This document shows positions 8,589-16,972 of a stretch of DNA of 64,000 nucleotides, piece after piece. Every line of letters begins with the position of its first letter. Position 1 is the stretch's first letter. Origin of the DNA: Alphaproteobacteria bacterium casp-alpha6 (GTDB taxonomy: Bacteria; Pseudomonadota; Alphaproteobacteria; Rhodobacterales; Rhodobacteraceae); the NCBI GenBank assembly GCA_001510135.1, contig LFER01000015.1, positions 23,397-87,396 on the forward strand, given 5' to 3'. The notes beneath the pieces are model-generated. The model saw nothing but the letters and a program-made list of their open reading frames with translations, was not told the DNA's origin and made no database searches. A program made the translations under genes and the position numbers.

Positions 8589-10052
8589 ATGAAAATCGAT
8601 CAACCAGACTATTTTCCTCCCGCTGACTTCACGACCGCTGACGAAGCCGTTGACCGCCTTAAGCAGATTTATGACCTAAGCATTAGTTTTCTGAAAAATG
8701 CCTTTTCAGACATCACAACGTCAATGAAAGGTGGGATCAAATACCGCGCATTTTATCCTGAAATCAGTATAAAAATTGACCGATTTGCGCAGATTGACTC
8801 CCGACTTAGTTTTGGTCACCTCACACAACCGGGGCATTATGCGACAACAATCACCCGCCCTGATTTGTTTGAAAACTATCTTAAGCAACAAATTGGTCTC
8901 CTGATCCGAAATCATAATGTGCCTGTCACCATCGGTGTGTCTGACACCCCTATACCGCTCCATTTTGCGATACCTCAGGGTTTGGATGGTAATATTACTC
9001 AGGATAGGGTGAGCCAGACATCTCTTCGAGATATGTTTGATGTCCCAGAGCTCTCGAATATGAATGACAATATTGTTGATGGGCTTTACGACAATCACGG
9101 CGGGATGCCGCTTCCACTTGCACCGTTCACGGCGCAGCGCGTGGATTATTCTTTGGCGCGTTTGGCCCATTACACAGCCACCCGACCAGAGCATTTTCAA
9201 AACTATGTTTTATTTACCAACTACCAGTTTTACGTATCTGCGTTTGAAATTTACGCCCGCGAACAATTGGCGCGAACTGATAGTGGTTACACAAGCTTTG
9301 TTGCTACGGGGGATCATGAAATTACGTCGTCGGACGCTGACATAGAGCAAAGCACAAAGACGCCGCAGATGCCGAGTTATCATTTAAAACGGGCAGATGG
9401 TAATGGTATCACGCTGGTTAATATTGGCGTTGGCCCCTCAAACGCAAAAACGGCCACAGATCACATCGCGGTTTTGCGTCCCCATGCATGGTTGATGGTG
9501 GGGCATTGCGCCGGGCTGCGCAGCAGTCAAAATCTGGGTGATTTTGTTCTTGCGCATGCTTATGTGCGGGAAGACAAAGTTCTAGACGATGATCTTCCTG
9601 TTTGGGTTCCCATCCCAGCCTTGGCCGAAGTGCAGGTTGCTTTGGAACAGGCGGTTGCCTCTGTAACCGAACTCCAAGGATTTGAGCTTAAGAAAATCAT
9701 GCGGACAGGAACTGTCGCAACACTGGATAATCGCAACTGGGAACTTCGTGATAATTCTGGCCCCGTGCGCAGGCTAAGCCAGTCGCGTGCCGTCGCTTTG
9801 GATATGGAAAGTGCGACAATCGCGGCCAATGGGTTTCGGTTCAGGGTTCCCTATGGAACATTACTTTGCGTTTCCGATAAACCCCTTCACGGTGAACTAA
9901 AGCTACCTGGAATGGCCTCGGAATTCTACAAATCACAAGTTTCACGGCATTTGATGATTGGCATCAAAGCGATGGAAAGCCTTCAAAATATGCCTCTTGA
10001 ACGGCTCCATAGTCGGAAATTACGCAGTTTTGATCAGCCAGCCTTCCTATAA
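8589..10052 (+). CDS. amn: AMP nucleosidase
   Basis: Hydrolyses AMP to adenine and ribose 5-phosphate in purine turnover (EC 3.2.2.4). At 487 residues it has the length of proteobacterial Amn. The N-terminal regulatory domain (about 1-200) contains TRPDLFENYLKQQIGLLI and GVSDTPIPLHFAI. The C-terminal nucleoside-phosphorylase fold (about 270-480) has NIGVGPSNAKTATDHIAVLRPHAWLMVGHCAGLR and, near the end, the purine-site stretch VALDMESATIAANGFRFRVPYGTLLCVSDKPLHGELK. It is monocistronic, between the divergent VOC gene and the HU gene. Confidence 0.95.
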   Translation: MKIDQPDYFPPADFTTADEAVDRLKQIYDLSISFLKNAFSDITTSMKGGIKYRAFYPEISIKIDRFAQIDSRLSFGHLTQPGHYATTITRPDLFENYLKQQIGLLIRNHNVPVTIGVSDTPIPLHFAIPQGLDGNITQDRVSQTSLRDMFDVPELSNMNDNIVDGLYDNHGGMPLPLAPFTAQRVDYSLARLAHYTATRPEHFQNYVLFTNYQFYVSAFEIYAREQLARTDSGYTSFVATGDHEITSSDADIEQSTKTPQMPSYHLKRADGNGITLVNIGVGPSNAKTATDHIAVLRPHAWLMVGHCAGLRSSQNLGDFVLAHAYVREDKVLDDDLPVWVPIPALAEVQVALEQAVASVTELQGFELKKIMRTGTVATLDNRNWELRDNSGPVRRLSQSRAVALDMESATIAANGFRFRVPYGTLLCVSDKPLHGELKLPGMASEFYKSQVSRHLMIGIKAMESLQNMPLERLHSRKLRSFDQPAFL

Positions 10053-10181
10053 TTTGTCTAAAGGTGGGAAAAAAGGATGTATTTTGAGGATTTTCCGCCA
10101 CTATTTATTGTATACGTCAACAATATAACGTTATTATCACACCGTGAGGATACAAGTCTTGGGCAGCTAAGGAGAACATAA

Positions 10182-10469
10182 ATGTCTAAACCAATGACAA
10201 AGACACAGCTGGTAGCAACACTCGCTGACGAAATGGGATCAGATAAGAAATCAGCTGGTGCGGCGCTGGACGCCATCTGCAGCATCATCACTAAGGAAGT
10301 ATCTGGCGGTGGCGCAGTCACCCTGCCTGGTATCGGTAAGATTTCCTGCCGCGCGCGTCCAGAGCGCATGGTGAGAAACCCTGCAACTGGCGAACAGTTC
10401 AAGAAAGAAGCTGATAAGGTTGTTAAAATGACAATCGCCAAAGCGCTGAAGGACAGTGTGAACGGCTAA
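10182..10469 (+). CDS. hup: HU family DNA-binding protein
   Basis: Histone-like nucleoid protein of 95 residues that bends and compacts DNA as a dimer. It has the N-terminal MTKTQLVATLADEM helix, the GGGAVTLPGIGKI strand and the beta-arm RPERMVRNPATGEQFKKEADKVVKM with the conserved NPATG tip. A strong AAGGAGAACATAA leader precedes the ATG. The 129 bases upstream are AT-rich and probably hold its promoter. A rho-independent terminator follows, so it is a single-gene unit. Confidence 0.95.
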   Translation: MSKPMTKTQLVATLADEMGSDKKSAGAALDAICSIITKEVSGGGAVTLPGIGKISCRARPERMVRNPATGEQFKKEADKVVKMTIAKALKDSVNG

Positions 10470-10494
10470 GTCAATTTTGACAGATATTTTTAGG

Positions 10495-10522
10495 GGGTCG
10501 CGATTGCGGCCCTTTTCATTTT
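10495..10522 (+). terminator. Rho-independent terminator of the HU gene
   Basis: GGGTCGC, loop GATT, GCGGCCC form a 7-bp stem with one wobble pair, followed by TTTTCATTTT. It starts 26 bases after the HU stop codon. Confidence 0.82.
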
Positions 10523-10570
10523 ATCGAAGACATGTCACCAATCATGACTGATATTGTGTAGGGATCAGTC

Positions 10571-11449
10571 ATGGATTTTCGAGCCATCTTATTGGGTGTT
10601 ACTTTTGCGCTGATGTGGTCTTCTGCGTTTAGCTCGGCGCGGATAATTGTTGCCGTGGCTCCACCTTTGACCACACTGTCCATCCGTTTTTTTATTGCTG
10701 GATTAATCGGTGTCGCCATCGCCAAATTCCTTGGACAAACATTTAAGCTAACCAAAGGACAACGCAAATCCACTATTATTTTTGGCATTTTTCAGAATGC
10801 ATTTTATCTTGGCTTGAATTTTATTGCGATGCAAACCGTCGAAGCATCCCTTGCTTCAATTATCGCGTCTTCTATGCCATTGATGGTGGCTTTTGCCGGT
10901 TGGGCTATCTTTCGTGAAAGACTGTCCTTACTTGCGGCATTTGGTCTGTGCCTAGGGTTTGTTGGGGTCGGCATGATTATGGGTCTTCGTATAAATGGGG
11001 GTGCAGACGGGTTTGGCGTATTTCTCTGTATTGTTGGGGCGGCAGCACTAGCTGTGGCAACACTGTCGGTGCACGGCGCAAGCGGTAGTGGCAACCTTAT
11101 GATGGTGGTCGGGCTTCAGATGATCGTTGGCGCAATCTTTCTTGGAATTGCGGGCGTGCTGACTGAAGAGCTCAGGGTCGAATGGAGCTGGCTTTTTGTC
11201 TTTGCCTTTATATACACCACTTTGGTTCCGGGCCTAGCTGCAACGGTTATTTGGTTTTTACTTGTCAATCGGATTGGCACGGTAAAGGCTTCGACCTTTC
11301 ATTTTCTGAACCCGTTTTTCGGGGTTGCCGTTGCGGCCGTCATTTTGGGCGAAGCGATGGGGCCATTTGACTTTGCCGGTGTCATCATCATCACAATTGG
11401 CATTTTGGCTGTTCAGCTATCGAAACAAAAAGACCCAATCAAAGGCTAA
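10571..11449 (+). CDS. EamA/DMT family permease
   Basis: Inner-membrane drug/metabolite transporter-type protein, 292 residues with about ten hydrophobic segments arranged as two EamA repeats (about 1-140 and 150-285). The second repeat ends with the typical VKASTFHFLNPFFGVAVAAVILGE. Such proteins often export amino acids or metabolites, but the substrate is not predictable. It stands alone between the HU terminator and convergent aroC. Confidence 0.9.
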   Translation: MDFRAILLGVTFALMWSSAFSSARIIVAVAPPLTTLSIRFFIAGLIGVAIAKFLGQTFKLTKGQRKSTIIFGIFQNAFYLGLNFIAMQTVEASLASIIASSMPLMVAFAGWAIFRERLSLLAAFGLCLGFVGVGMIMGLRINGGADGFGVFLCIVGAAALAVATLSVHGASGSGNLMMVVGLQMIVGAIFLGIAGVLTEELRVEWSWLFVFAFIYTTLVPGLAATVIWFLLVNRIGTVKASTFHFLNPFFGVAVAAVILGEAMGPFDFAGVIIITIGILAVQLSKQKDPIKG

Positions 11450-11463
11450 GATGCGCCTCATTT

Positions 11464-12570
11464 TCAGCCGATTTTACCGCCATTACCTTCCCCCATTTGT
11501 CCCCGATGTAACAATATGTGGTCAAGAAGAACGCAGGCCATCATCGCTTCACCAACAGGTACGGCGCGGATGCCAACGCAGGGGTCATGGCGTCCTTTGG
11601 TAACAACCTCTATCGCATTCCCAGCTTTGGTGATCGATTGTCTCGGGGTCAGGATTGAAGATGTGGGTTTCACTGCAAATCTGACAACAACATCCTGACC
11701 TGTGGAAATTCCGCCTAAAATCCCTCCTGAGTGGTTTGACGAATATACAGGAAGGCGATCATTTCCCATGAATATCTCATCTGCATTTTCGGATCCGGTG
11801 AGGCTGGCTGAGGCCATGCCTTCCCCAATTTCCACGCCTTTGACAGCGTTTATTGACATCATTGCCGAGGCCAGATCAGAATCAAGCTTTGCATAGATAG
11901 GTGCGCCAAGTCCAACGGGGACACCTTTGGCCACGACTTCGATGACGGCACCAACGGAGTCATGAGATTTGCGAATATCATCAAGATAAGCTGCCCAATC
12001 TTTGGCAGCTTGTGCATCAGGTACCCAAAACGGATTTTTTTCGATCTCTGCCATATCAAAATTTTCGCGATCAATGTGGCGTTGCCCCATTTGCACCATA
12101 TAGCCAGTTATGGTCAGGTTGGGGGCAAGAGAGTTTAATGCAGCGCGCGCGATACCGCTGGCAGCAACCCGCGCCGCAGTTTCGCGGGCCGAAGATCTTC
12201 CTCCACCACGATAATCACGGATGCCGTATTTTTGCCAATACGTAATATCAGCATGTCCCGGACGAAATGTGTCTGCGATGTCGCCATAATCCTTTGAGCG
12301 CTGATCTGTATTTCGGATCATCAGTTGGATCGGCGTTCCTGTGGTTTTTCCCTCAAAAATACCTGAAAGAATTTCTACTTCGTCTGCTTCGCGGCGCTGG
12401 GTTGTGAATTTATTTTGTCCGGGCTTTCGTTTGTCCAGCCAGTGTTGGATCATCGCTTCGTCCACACTGATCCCTGCTGGACAGCCGTCCACCGTCGCCC
12501 CAAGCGCAGGTCCATGGCTTTCGCCCCATGTGGTGACCCTAAATAAATGTCCGAAACTGTTCAGGCTCAT
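11464..12570 (-). CDS. aroC: Chorismate synthase
   Basis: Converts 5-enolpyruvylshikimate 3-phosphate to chorismate using reduced FMN, the last common step of aromatic amino-acid synthesis. The start at [21 protein letters not shown] is chosen: AAAGGAG lies 7 bases upstream and the family begins here, rather than 7 codons earlier. All three signature regions are present: [18 protein letters not shown], the central [21 protein letters not shown] stretch, and [16 protein letters not shown]. Length 368 is normal. It is convergent with the EamA gene. Confidence 0.97.
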   Translation of the reverse strand: MSLNSFGHLFRVTTWGESHGPALGATVDGCPAGISVDEAMIQHWLDKRKPGQNKFTTQRREADEVEILSGIFEGKTTGTPIQLMIRNTDQRSKDYGDIADTFRPGHADITYWQKYGIRDYRGGGRSSARETAARVAASGIARAALNSLAPNLTITGYMVQMGQRHIDRENFDMAEIEKNPFWVPDAQAAKDWAAYLDDIRKSHDSVGAVIEVVAKGVPVGLGAPIYAKLDSDLASAMMSINAVKGVEIGEGMASASLTGSENADEIFMGNDRLPVYSSNHSGGILGGISTGQDVVVRFAVKPTSSILTPRQSITKAGNAIEVVTKGRHDPCVGIRAVPVGEAMMACVLLDHILLHRGQMGEGNGGKIG

Positions 12571-12750
12571 CTCATCACTCCTTTGATCCAAGGCAATATA
12601 AGCCAGTGTTCAAAGAGACAAGATCAATCGTTTAATTGATGAATATTCAAAGCCTGAGTTTACGATATCCCTTAACAATATCTTAACGCTGCAATAGAAT
12701 ATGATTATGTCGCAGGCACGCCGACGCCACAACAGGAGGGCAGAGCCAAT

Positions 12751-12810
12751 ATGCTTTGCTTTGAGCGGGTGGGAAGCTTAAATATTGTCAGTAACGTAAT
12801 TCAGACCTGA
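12751..12810 (+). CDS. Possible 19-residue small ORF
   Basis: ATG at 12751 opens a 19-codon frame (MLCFERVGSLNIVSNVIQT) with AGGAGGG about 11 bases upstream. No family is recognised, and at this length a chance frame is likely. It precedes the dioxygenase remnant and could be leftover sequence of the same decayed locus. Confidence 0.2.
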   Translation: MLCFERVGSLNIVSNVIQT

Positions 12811-12846
12811 AACTCAAATTAACGGGATACAGAAAGGCACATTTTT

Positions 12847-12978
12847 GTGGTCAAAACTTCAAAAACGGAACTTCGCGATGATTTTGACCGTCACGGGTGG
12901 ATGTCACCGTTGAACCATGACGCGGTCTGGGCTTTTTGGCGTGAGCTTGATCCAGACATGGAGGGCGATCTGGGCTGA
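12847..12978 (+). pseudogene. Phytanoyl-CoA dioxygenase-like N-terminal remnant
   Basis: A GTG-initiated 43-codon frame reads LRDDFDRHGWMSPLNHDAV then WAFWRELDPDMEG and stops. The pattern of an acidic helix, F-x-x-x-G-W-x-S-P, then a helix, is that of the N-terminus of bacterial PhyH (phytanoyl-CoA dioxygenase) proteins of about 270-300 residues. The iron-binding core is absent: about 60 bases on, the reverse-strand SDR gene begins its 3' end. The N-terminal resemblance is by eye, so the family assignment is moderate. A decayed gene is more likely than a functional small protein. Confidence 0.4.
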
Positions 12979-13039
12979 TTGAGTGTCGCCTTGTGACGCC
13001 AACCGATCAAAGTCCGTATGATTTGACCGCTTTGGCTTC

Positions 13040-13765
13040 TCACAGGCTCATTGCGCCAACACTTGCCCCGCCGCAGACATAAAGCGTTTGACCCGTCACA
13101 AAACTGTTTTTGGGATCACAGAAAAACAAAAATGCGTTTGACACATCTTCGGGAGTGCCAAGTCGGCCGATCGGGATCCGTTTGGCCAATGCCGCCTCCT
13201 CGGGGCTGTCTTTTTTGATGATCCCCCAGAAATTATCGGTTTGAATGGGGCCGGGCGCCACCACATTGACGGTAATCCCAAAGGGGGCAAGTTCAAGCGC
13301 CCAAGTCCGCGCCATCCCGATGATCCCTGCTTTGGTCGCGCTATAGGCCGTACGGGTGGGTACGCCAAGGGCTGCGCGGGATCCGTTGAACATGATGCGA
13401 CCGAATTTGCGCGCCTTCATGGCGGGCAGGGCGGCTTGAGTCAGCGTCAGCGCGGATCCCAAATGCAATTGGGCAAGTCCGGCGATATCGCTTGGTTTTG
13501 CCTCTTCAATGAGATTTGGCCAGATCATGCCTGCGTTATGGATCACGTGGGAAATACTGTGGACGCCGGCAGCTTTTTTGGCTGCTTCGGCCACTTGGTC
13601 GGGCTCCAGTAAATCGACTTCGATGGAAAACAGGTTTTTATGCGTGATCTCTGGTGCGCGGCGCGCCATGGACACGACCTTATATCCCTGATCCAACAGG
13701 CGGGATGCAAGGTCAGCGCCAATGCCTTTGTTTCCTCCGGTGATGAGGGCGGTAAATTCTGTCAT
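13040..13765 (-). CDS. SDR family oxidoreductase
   Basis: Classical short-chain dehydrogenase/reductase, 241 residues, NAD(P)-dependent. The cofactor motif TGGNKGIG lies near residue 10, NAG in VIHNAG at about 77, catalytic Ser in FNGSRAAL and Tyr/Lys in YSATK. It is the last gene of the eight-gene dioxygenase operon and overlaps the cyclase gene by ATGA. In contrast to the SDR half of the DUF35 fusion upstream, its active site is intact, so it probably supplies the dehydrogenase activity of the pathway (for example, of a cis-diol or beta-hydroxyacyl intermediate). The substrate is unknown. Confidence 0.9.
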   Translation of the reverse strand: MTEFTALITGGNKGIGADLASRLLDQGYKVVSMARRAPEITHKNLFSIEVDLLEPDQVAEAAKKAAGVHSISHVIHNAGMIWPNLIEEAKPSDIAGLAQLHLGSALTLTQAALPAMKARKFGRIMFNGSRAALGVPTRTAYSATKAGIIGMARTWALELAPFGITVNVVAPGPIQTDNFWGIIKKDSPEEAALAKRIPIGRLGTPEDVSNAFLFFCDPKNSFVTGQTLYVCGGASVGAMSL

Positions 13766-14550
13766 ATGTCATTTCCCTGAACGAGAGCCATCACACGCAG
13801 AGGGCTTCCGGTGCCATCCTTAATTTTCAACGGCGCGGCGAGTAAAATGGCACCCCTTGGCGGAAGCAGGTCCAAATTGGCAAGGCACTGCAGACCAAAT
13901 TTTCCCGCCCCGTGCAGGTAAAAGTGTGCGGGGTAGGGGGGGGTGTAGTGGCTTCCCTGTCCGGCGTCTGTTCCCACAGTTTCTGTCCCAAACCCCCGGA
14001 TATTGCGTTCATGGATTAAAAACCGGATGGCATCGGGTGTCGGCCCGGGGGAATGGGGACCGTCATCGCGCATATTGAGGTAATCCGCACCGGTTTTTTT
14101 TGACCAATCCGTGCGCATCAGCACCCAGCTGTCTTTGGGTATTTCACCATGCTCTTCTTCCCATGCGAGGATCAGTTCCGGGGTGAGTTCAAAATCTTCA
14201 TTTGTGGCGGAGCCTTCAGAACAATCGATGACCATAACAGGCCCCACGAAATTTGCGGGGTTGATCGTATCCACAGAATTATTGGGCAGGTCACGACCAG
14301 AAATCCAATGTGCGGGTGCGTCAAAATGGGTGCCCGTGTGTTCTGAGAGTGTAATGTTATGCCATTTCCATGCCGGACCGCGGTGATCATAGGCGCTGAT
14401 TTCTTCCATCCGGAACCGCGCACATTGGTTGAATTCTGGTGGCAGGATGATCACTGGGAAATCAGGGTCCAAGGTGTGGGTCAGATCAATGACTTTTATG
14501 CTTTGATCGCCCAAAGCTTTGGCAAGGTCGGAAAGAATGGTTTCACTCAT
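13762..14550 (-). CDS. Cyclase family protein (kynurenine formamidase-like fold)
   Basis: Metal-dependent hydrolase or lyase of the PF04199 family, 262 residues. The family motif HTGTHFDAPAHW at about residues 71-82 supplies the metal-binding histidines and aspartate. Relatives hydrolyse N-formylkynurenine or isatin, or act on cyclic or lactone substrates; none can be chosen here. It lies between the DUF35-SDR fusion and the last SDR, joined to both by 4-base overlaps, so it belongs to the dioxygenase pathway. A role in opening an oxidised ring or hydrolysing an amide or lactone is inference. Confidence 0.85.
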   Translation of the reverse strand: MSETILSDLAKALGDQSIKVIDLTHTLDPDFPVIILPPEFNQCARFRMEEISAYDHRGPAWKWHNITLSEHTGTHFDAPAHWISGRDLPNNSVDTINPANFVGPVMVIDCSEGSATNEDFELTPELILAWEEEHGEIPKDSWVLMRTDWSKKTGADYLNMRDDGPHSPGPTPDAIRFLIHERNIRGFGTETVGTDAGQGSHYTPPYPAHFYLHGAGKFGLQCLANLDLLPPRGAILLAAPLKIKDGTGSPLRVMALVQGNDI

Positions 14551-15803
14551 GCGCCGTCTCCAGCCAATGTTGTTTCGCGTTCAAGGATCAGGGGGTTGTC
14601 TCTGAAACGTTCAAAAACGTCCTTTGCAACATCCCCGCAATAGGTTTCCTCAAGCCCGTTTTGCAATCCTGTGACCAATGTGCGCGCCACGGCTTGGGGT
14701 GTGACTTTGGGAGGAGGAAGCGGTTGATACCACTCATCCTCTGTTGGGCCACAATAAAGGTTCATGACACGCAGGCCAGAGGCGCGAAATTCCGCCCGCA
14801 GCGATTGGCTGAGGGACCGAGCGGCCGCATTTGAGGCGGAAAAGCACCCGAATTCTGGCTGTGACGAAAGCGCATGCACCGAGAGAATATTCACCCAAGC
14901 AACCGAGGCATTCACCCCATCTGCCGTGCGCGAGGCCATCACGGGACCAAAGGACTGTGCAAGCCGCATGAGGCCGAAATAATTGACCTCCATTTCCTCT
15001 TTGGCAAAAGACGTGTCAGACCGCGCCAAAACCCCACCGGGGCGTAAAAAACGCGCATTGTTGATCAGGATATCGGTTTTACCGCCAATGGCGCCAGCCA
15101 GTTTCTGCACAGAGTGCGTATCCGTCACATCCAGAGGCAGCACATCAACCTTATCCATGGCAGACAAGGCGTCCAACGTAGGGGAGGGGCGCCATGTTTC
15201 GCTCAGCCCGACAAAAATCATTGAAGCCCCCGCATCACTCAAAGCTCTGGCAATTTCCGATGTATTGGGATTACGCGCATCCGTGATCAGGATGCGGCGG
15301 TGTTTTGGATCGCTCGTCATGGCTCTCAGTTGCGGGTCGTCTTCCATGTGGGGGCTCCTCTGTGAGGGAAGGGCAAGCAAAACAGCCTGCCCCGATCTGT
15401 CCAAGCGGTTGATGATGTCTACACGACCATTTCGCACACAATCCCCGTGCAAATGGCAAATAATCACCGGTCCCGCATCCAACTGCACGCTGCCTGTGCG
15501 CCAAGGCGTGCGTTCGCGAAAATAGAGCTTGGTTGAGGTGTGGATCGTGGTTTCGGCAAGAAGCGTTCCCTTTGCATCCGTATCTTTCCAACGAAGCTCT
15601 GTTGAAAGACATCCGCTGCAGGCATCGCGCGGGGGATATTGCACTTTGCCGCATTCGTCGCAGTGTTGCAGCGCAAAACGCCCCTCTGCCGCCGCAGCAC
15701 TAAGGCCAAGTGCGGCGCGGCTGCGCGCCTCGGGCGGTCGTGTGGGGGAAACCGTCCTGACCTGCGGATTTTTCTTGGGAGGGGGGGACAGCGGGTCTGT
15801 CAT
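14547..15803 (-). CDS. DUF35 (Zn-ribbon/OB-fold) protein fused to a degenerate SDR domain
   Basis: 418 residues. The N-terminal half (about 40-150) is a DUF35 acyl-CoA-associated protein with a zinc ribbon, Cys48-x2-Cys51 and Cys62-x2-Cys65 (CDEC, CSGC), then an OB-fold. The C-terminal half (about 168-400) aligns by eye with SDR enzymes but has lost its active site: the glycine-rich cofactor motif is replaced by TDARNPNTSEIA, NNAG reads NNAR, and the YxxxK pair reads F321-SAS-N325. A catalytic-type serine remains at about 308. DUF35 proteins partner thiolase-like aldolases such as Ltp2, and the thiolase-like gene lies immediately upstream with a 4-base overlap. The SDR half is probably a scaffold or regulator rather than a dehydrogenase. 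Confidence 0.88.
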   Translation of the reverse strand: MTDPLSPPPKKNPQVRTVSPTRPPEARSRAALGLSAAAAEGRFALQHCDECGKVQYPPRDACSGCLSTELRWKDTDAKGTLLAETTIHTSTKLYFRERTPWRTGSVQLDAGPVIICHLHGDCVRNGRVDIINRLDRSGQAVLLALPSQRSPHMEDDPQLRAMTSDPKHRRILITDARNPNTSEIARALSDAGASMIFVGLSETWRPSPTLDALSAMDKVDVLPLDVTDTHSVQKLAGAIGGKTDILINNARFLRPGGVLARSDTSFAKEEMEVNYFGLMRLAQSFGPVMASRTADGVNASVAWVNILSVHALSSQPEFGCFSASNAAARSLSQSLRAEFRASGLRVMNLYCGPTEDEWYQPLPPPKVTPQAVARTLVTGLQNGLEETYCGDVAKDVFERFRDNPLILERETTLAGDGA

Positions 15804-16972
15804 CGGGCACCCCCAGTGATCACCGCCGCCGCGGAACAGACGCCACGATCATAATTGATCATCCCAAATCCAGAGACGAGCGCAGATGACGCACCCGCAA
15901 CCTGCGTTGGGCCTGCTTGCCCTGTGACCTGACGGATGGCTTCGACCAGTCCGATAAACCCGCCCGCCGCCCCCGCTTGACCGGCAGACAGCTGCCCGCC
16001 AGAGGTGTTATGGGGAAAATCGCCCTTTATCGTCATATCTTTGTCCCGCAAAAACGAAGGGGCCTCACCTTTGGGACAAAAGCCCAGATCTTCGATCTGC
16101 ATGGCAGAAATCACCGGATAATCATCATAGGTTTGCACAAGGTCCATGTCCACGGGCGCACAGCCTGCCATATCCCAAAGTTCGTCAATATCAACGCTCC
16201 ATCCGCCGCGCAGCTGGATGGGATCCTCGGCATGTGCATTATGCCGTTCAATCGCGCCTGAAATACGGGCATAGGGCAGGGCGCGCTTTGCCGCCTCTTC
16301 TTCGGACATAACCAGAAACGCCTCTGATCCGGCGCAGGGCATTACACAATCAAACAAGGCGATCGGGTCTGAAATCGGCTTAGCCGCCAAATATTGCTCT
16401 AACGTGAGCGGTTTTTTCATCACAGCGCCCGGATTGGACAGAGCGTTTTGGCGTTGGGCCACGCAGATTTTCCCGAAATCTTCGCGCGTTGCGCCAAATT
16501 CCTGCATATATCGGTCAGTCAAAAGCGCAAAATTCGCGTTTGGCCCGCCATAACCATAGGGGTATGACGCATCCGAGGCAAAGCGTGAAAAACTTGACAG
16601 CATCAGGCGGAAACTGTCGATATGGTTTGTATCGCCCGCGACACAGGCCACAATATCCGCATCCCCCGACTGAACCGCACGCGTGGCACGGCGCAGCGCG
16701 ACAACGCCGCTAGCGCCACCCATCGGAATATGGTCAAGCCATCTCGGAGACAGACCCAAATGCTGCGTCAACCCCACCGCCGTATCGGGAAAAAGCGTAA
16801 AGCTCGACACAGTAAACCCGTCAATTTCGCTTGGCCGCAGCCCTGCAAGATCAAGGCTGCCCTTCAGGGCGCGTGCAATCCACCAATGTGCGGTTTCAAT
16901 GGAATATCGTTGATAGGCTGTGGTGAAGGGGGCGCAAAGCACAACACCGTCATATGATTGCCGCATTCCCAT
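15800..16972 (-). CDS. Thiolase-like protein lacking canonical catalytic residues
   Basis: 390-residue thiolase-fold protein of the SCP-x/Ltp group. Where degradative thiolases have the nucleophilic cysteine (C-x-S-G), this reads GGASG at about 85-89. The GHP histidine of the NxxGGxxAxGHP motif is Gln332 (HNTSGGQLSAGQAG). A C-terminal cysteine remains (RGVCSAAA, about 379). The same kind of loss is associated with Ltp2-type aldolases that work with a DUF35 partner, and the next gene encodes a DUF35 fusion. A retro-aldol or Claisen role on a CoA thioester is therefore more likely than ordinary thiolysis (inference). It overlaps the CoA ligase by TGATG. Confidence 0.87.
   Translation of the reverse strand: MGMRQSYDGVVLCAPFTTAYQRYSIETAHWWIARALKGSLDLAGLRPSEIDGFTVSSFTLFPDTAVGLTQHLGLSPRWLDHIPMGGASGVVALRRATRAVQSGDADIVACVAGDTNHIDSFRLMLSSFSRFASDASYPYGYGGPNANFALLTDRYMQEFGATREDFGKICVAQRQNALSNPGAVMKKPLTLEQYLAAKPISDPIALFDCVMPCAGSEAFLVMSEEEAAKRALPYARISGAIERHNAHAEDPIQLRGGWSVDIDELWDMAGCAPVDMDLVQTYDDYPVISAMQIEDLGFCPKGEAPSFLRDKDMTIKGDFPHNTSGGQLSAGQAGAAGGFIGLVEAIRQVTGQAGPTQVAGASSALVSGFGMINYDRGVCSAAAVITGGAR

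Larger units (their letters stand above)
12571..13039. other. Mostly non-coding gap of 469 bases
   Basis: The stretch upstream of aroC is AT-rich to about 12700 and should contain the aroC promoter. It also holds a tiny open frame with a good ribosome site (12751-12810) and a phytanoyl-CoA dioxygenase-like remnant (12847-12978). No RNA gene or strong terminator was recognised. Confidence 0.6.

Noticed and set aside
14983..15525. 180-codon plus-strand frame
   Set aside because: Antisense of the DUF35-SDR fusion, which has clear zinc-ribbon motifs and ATGA couplings.
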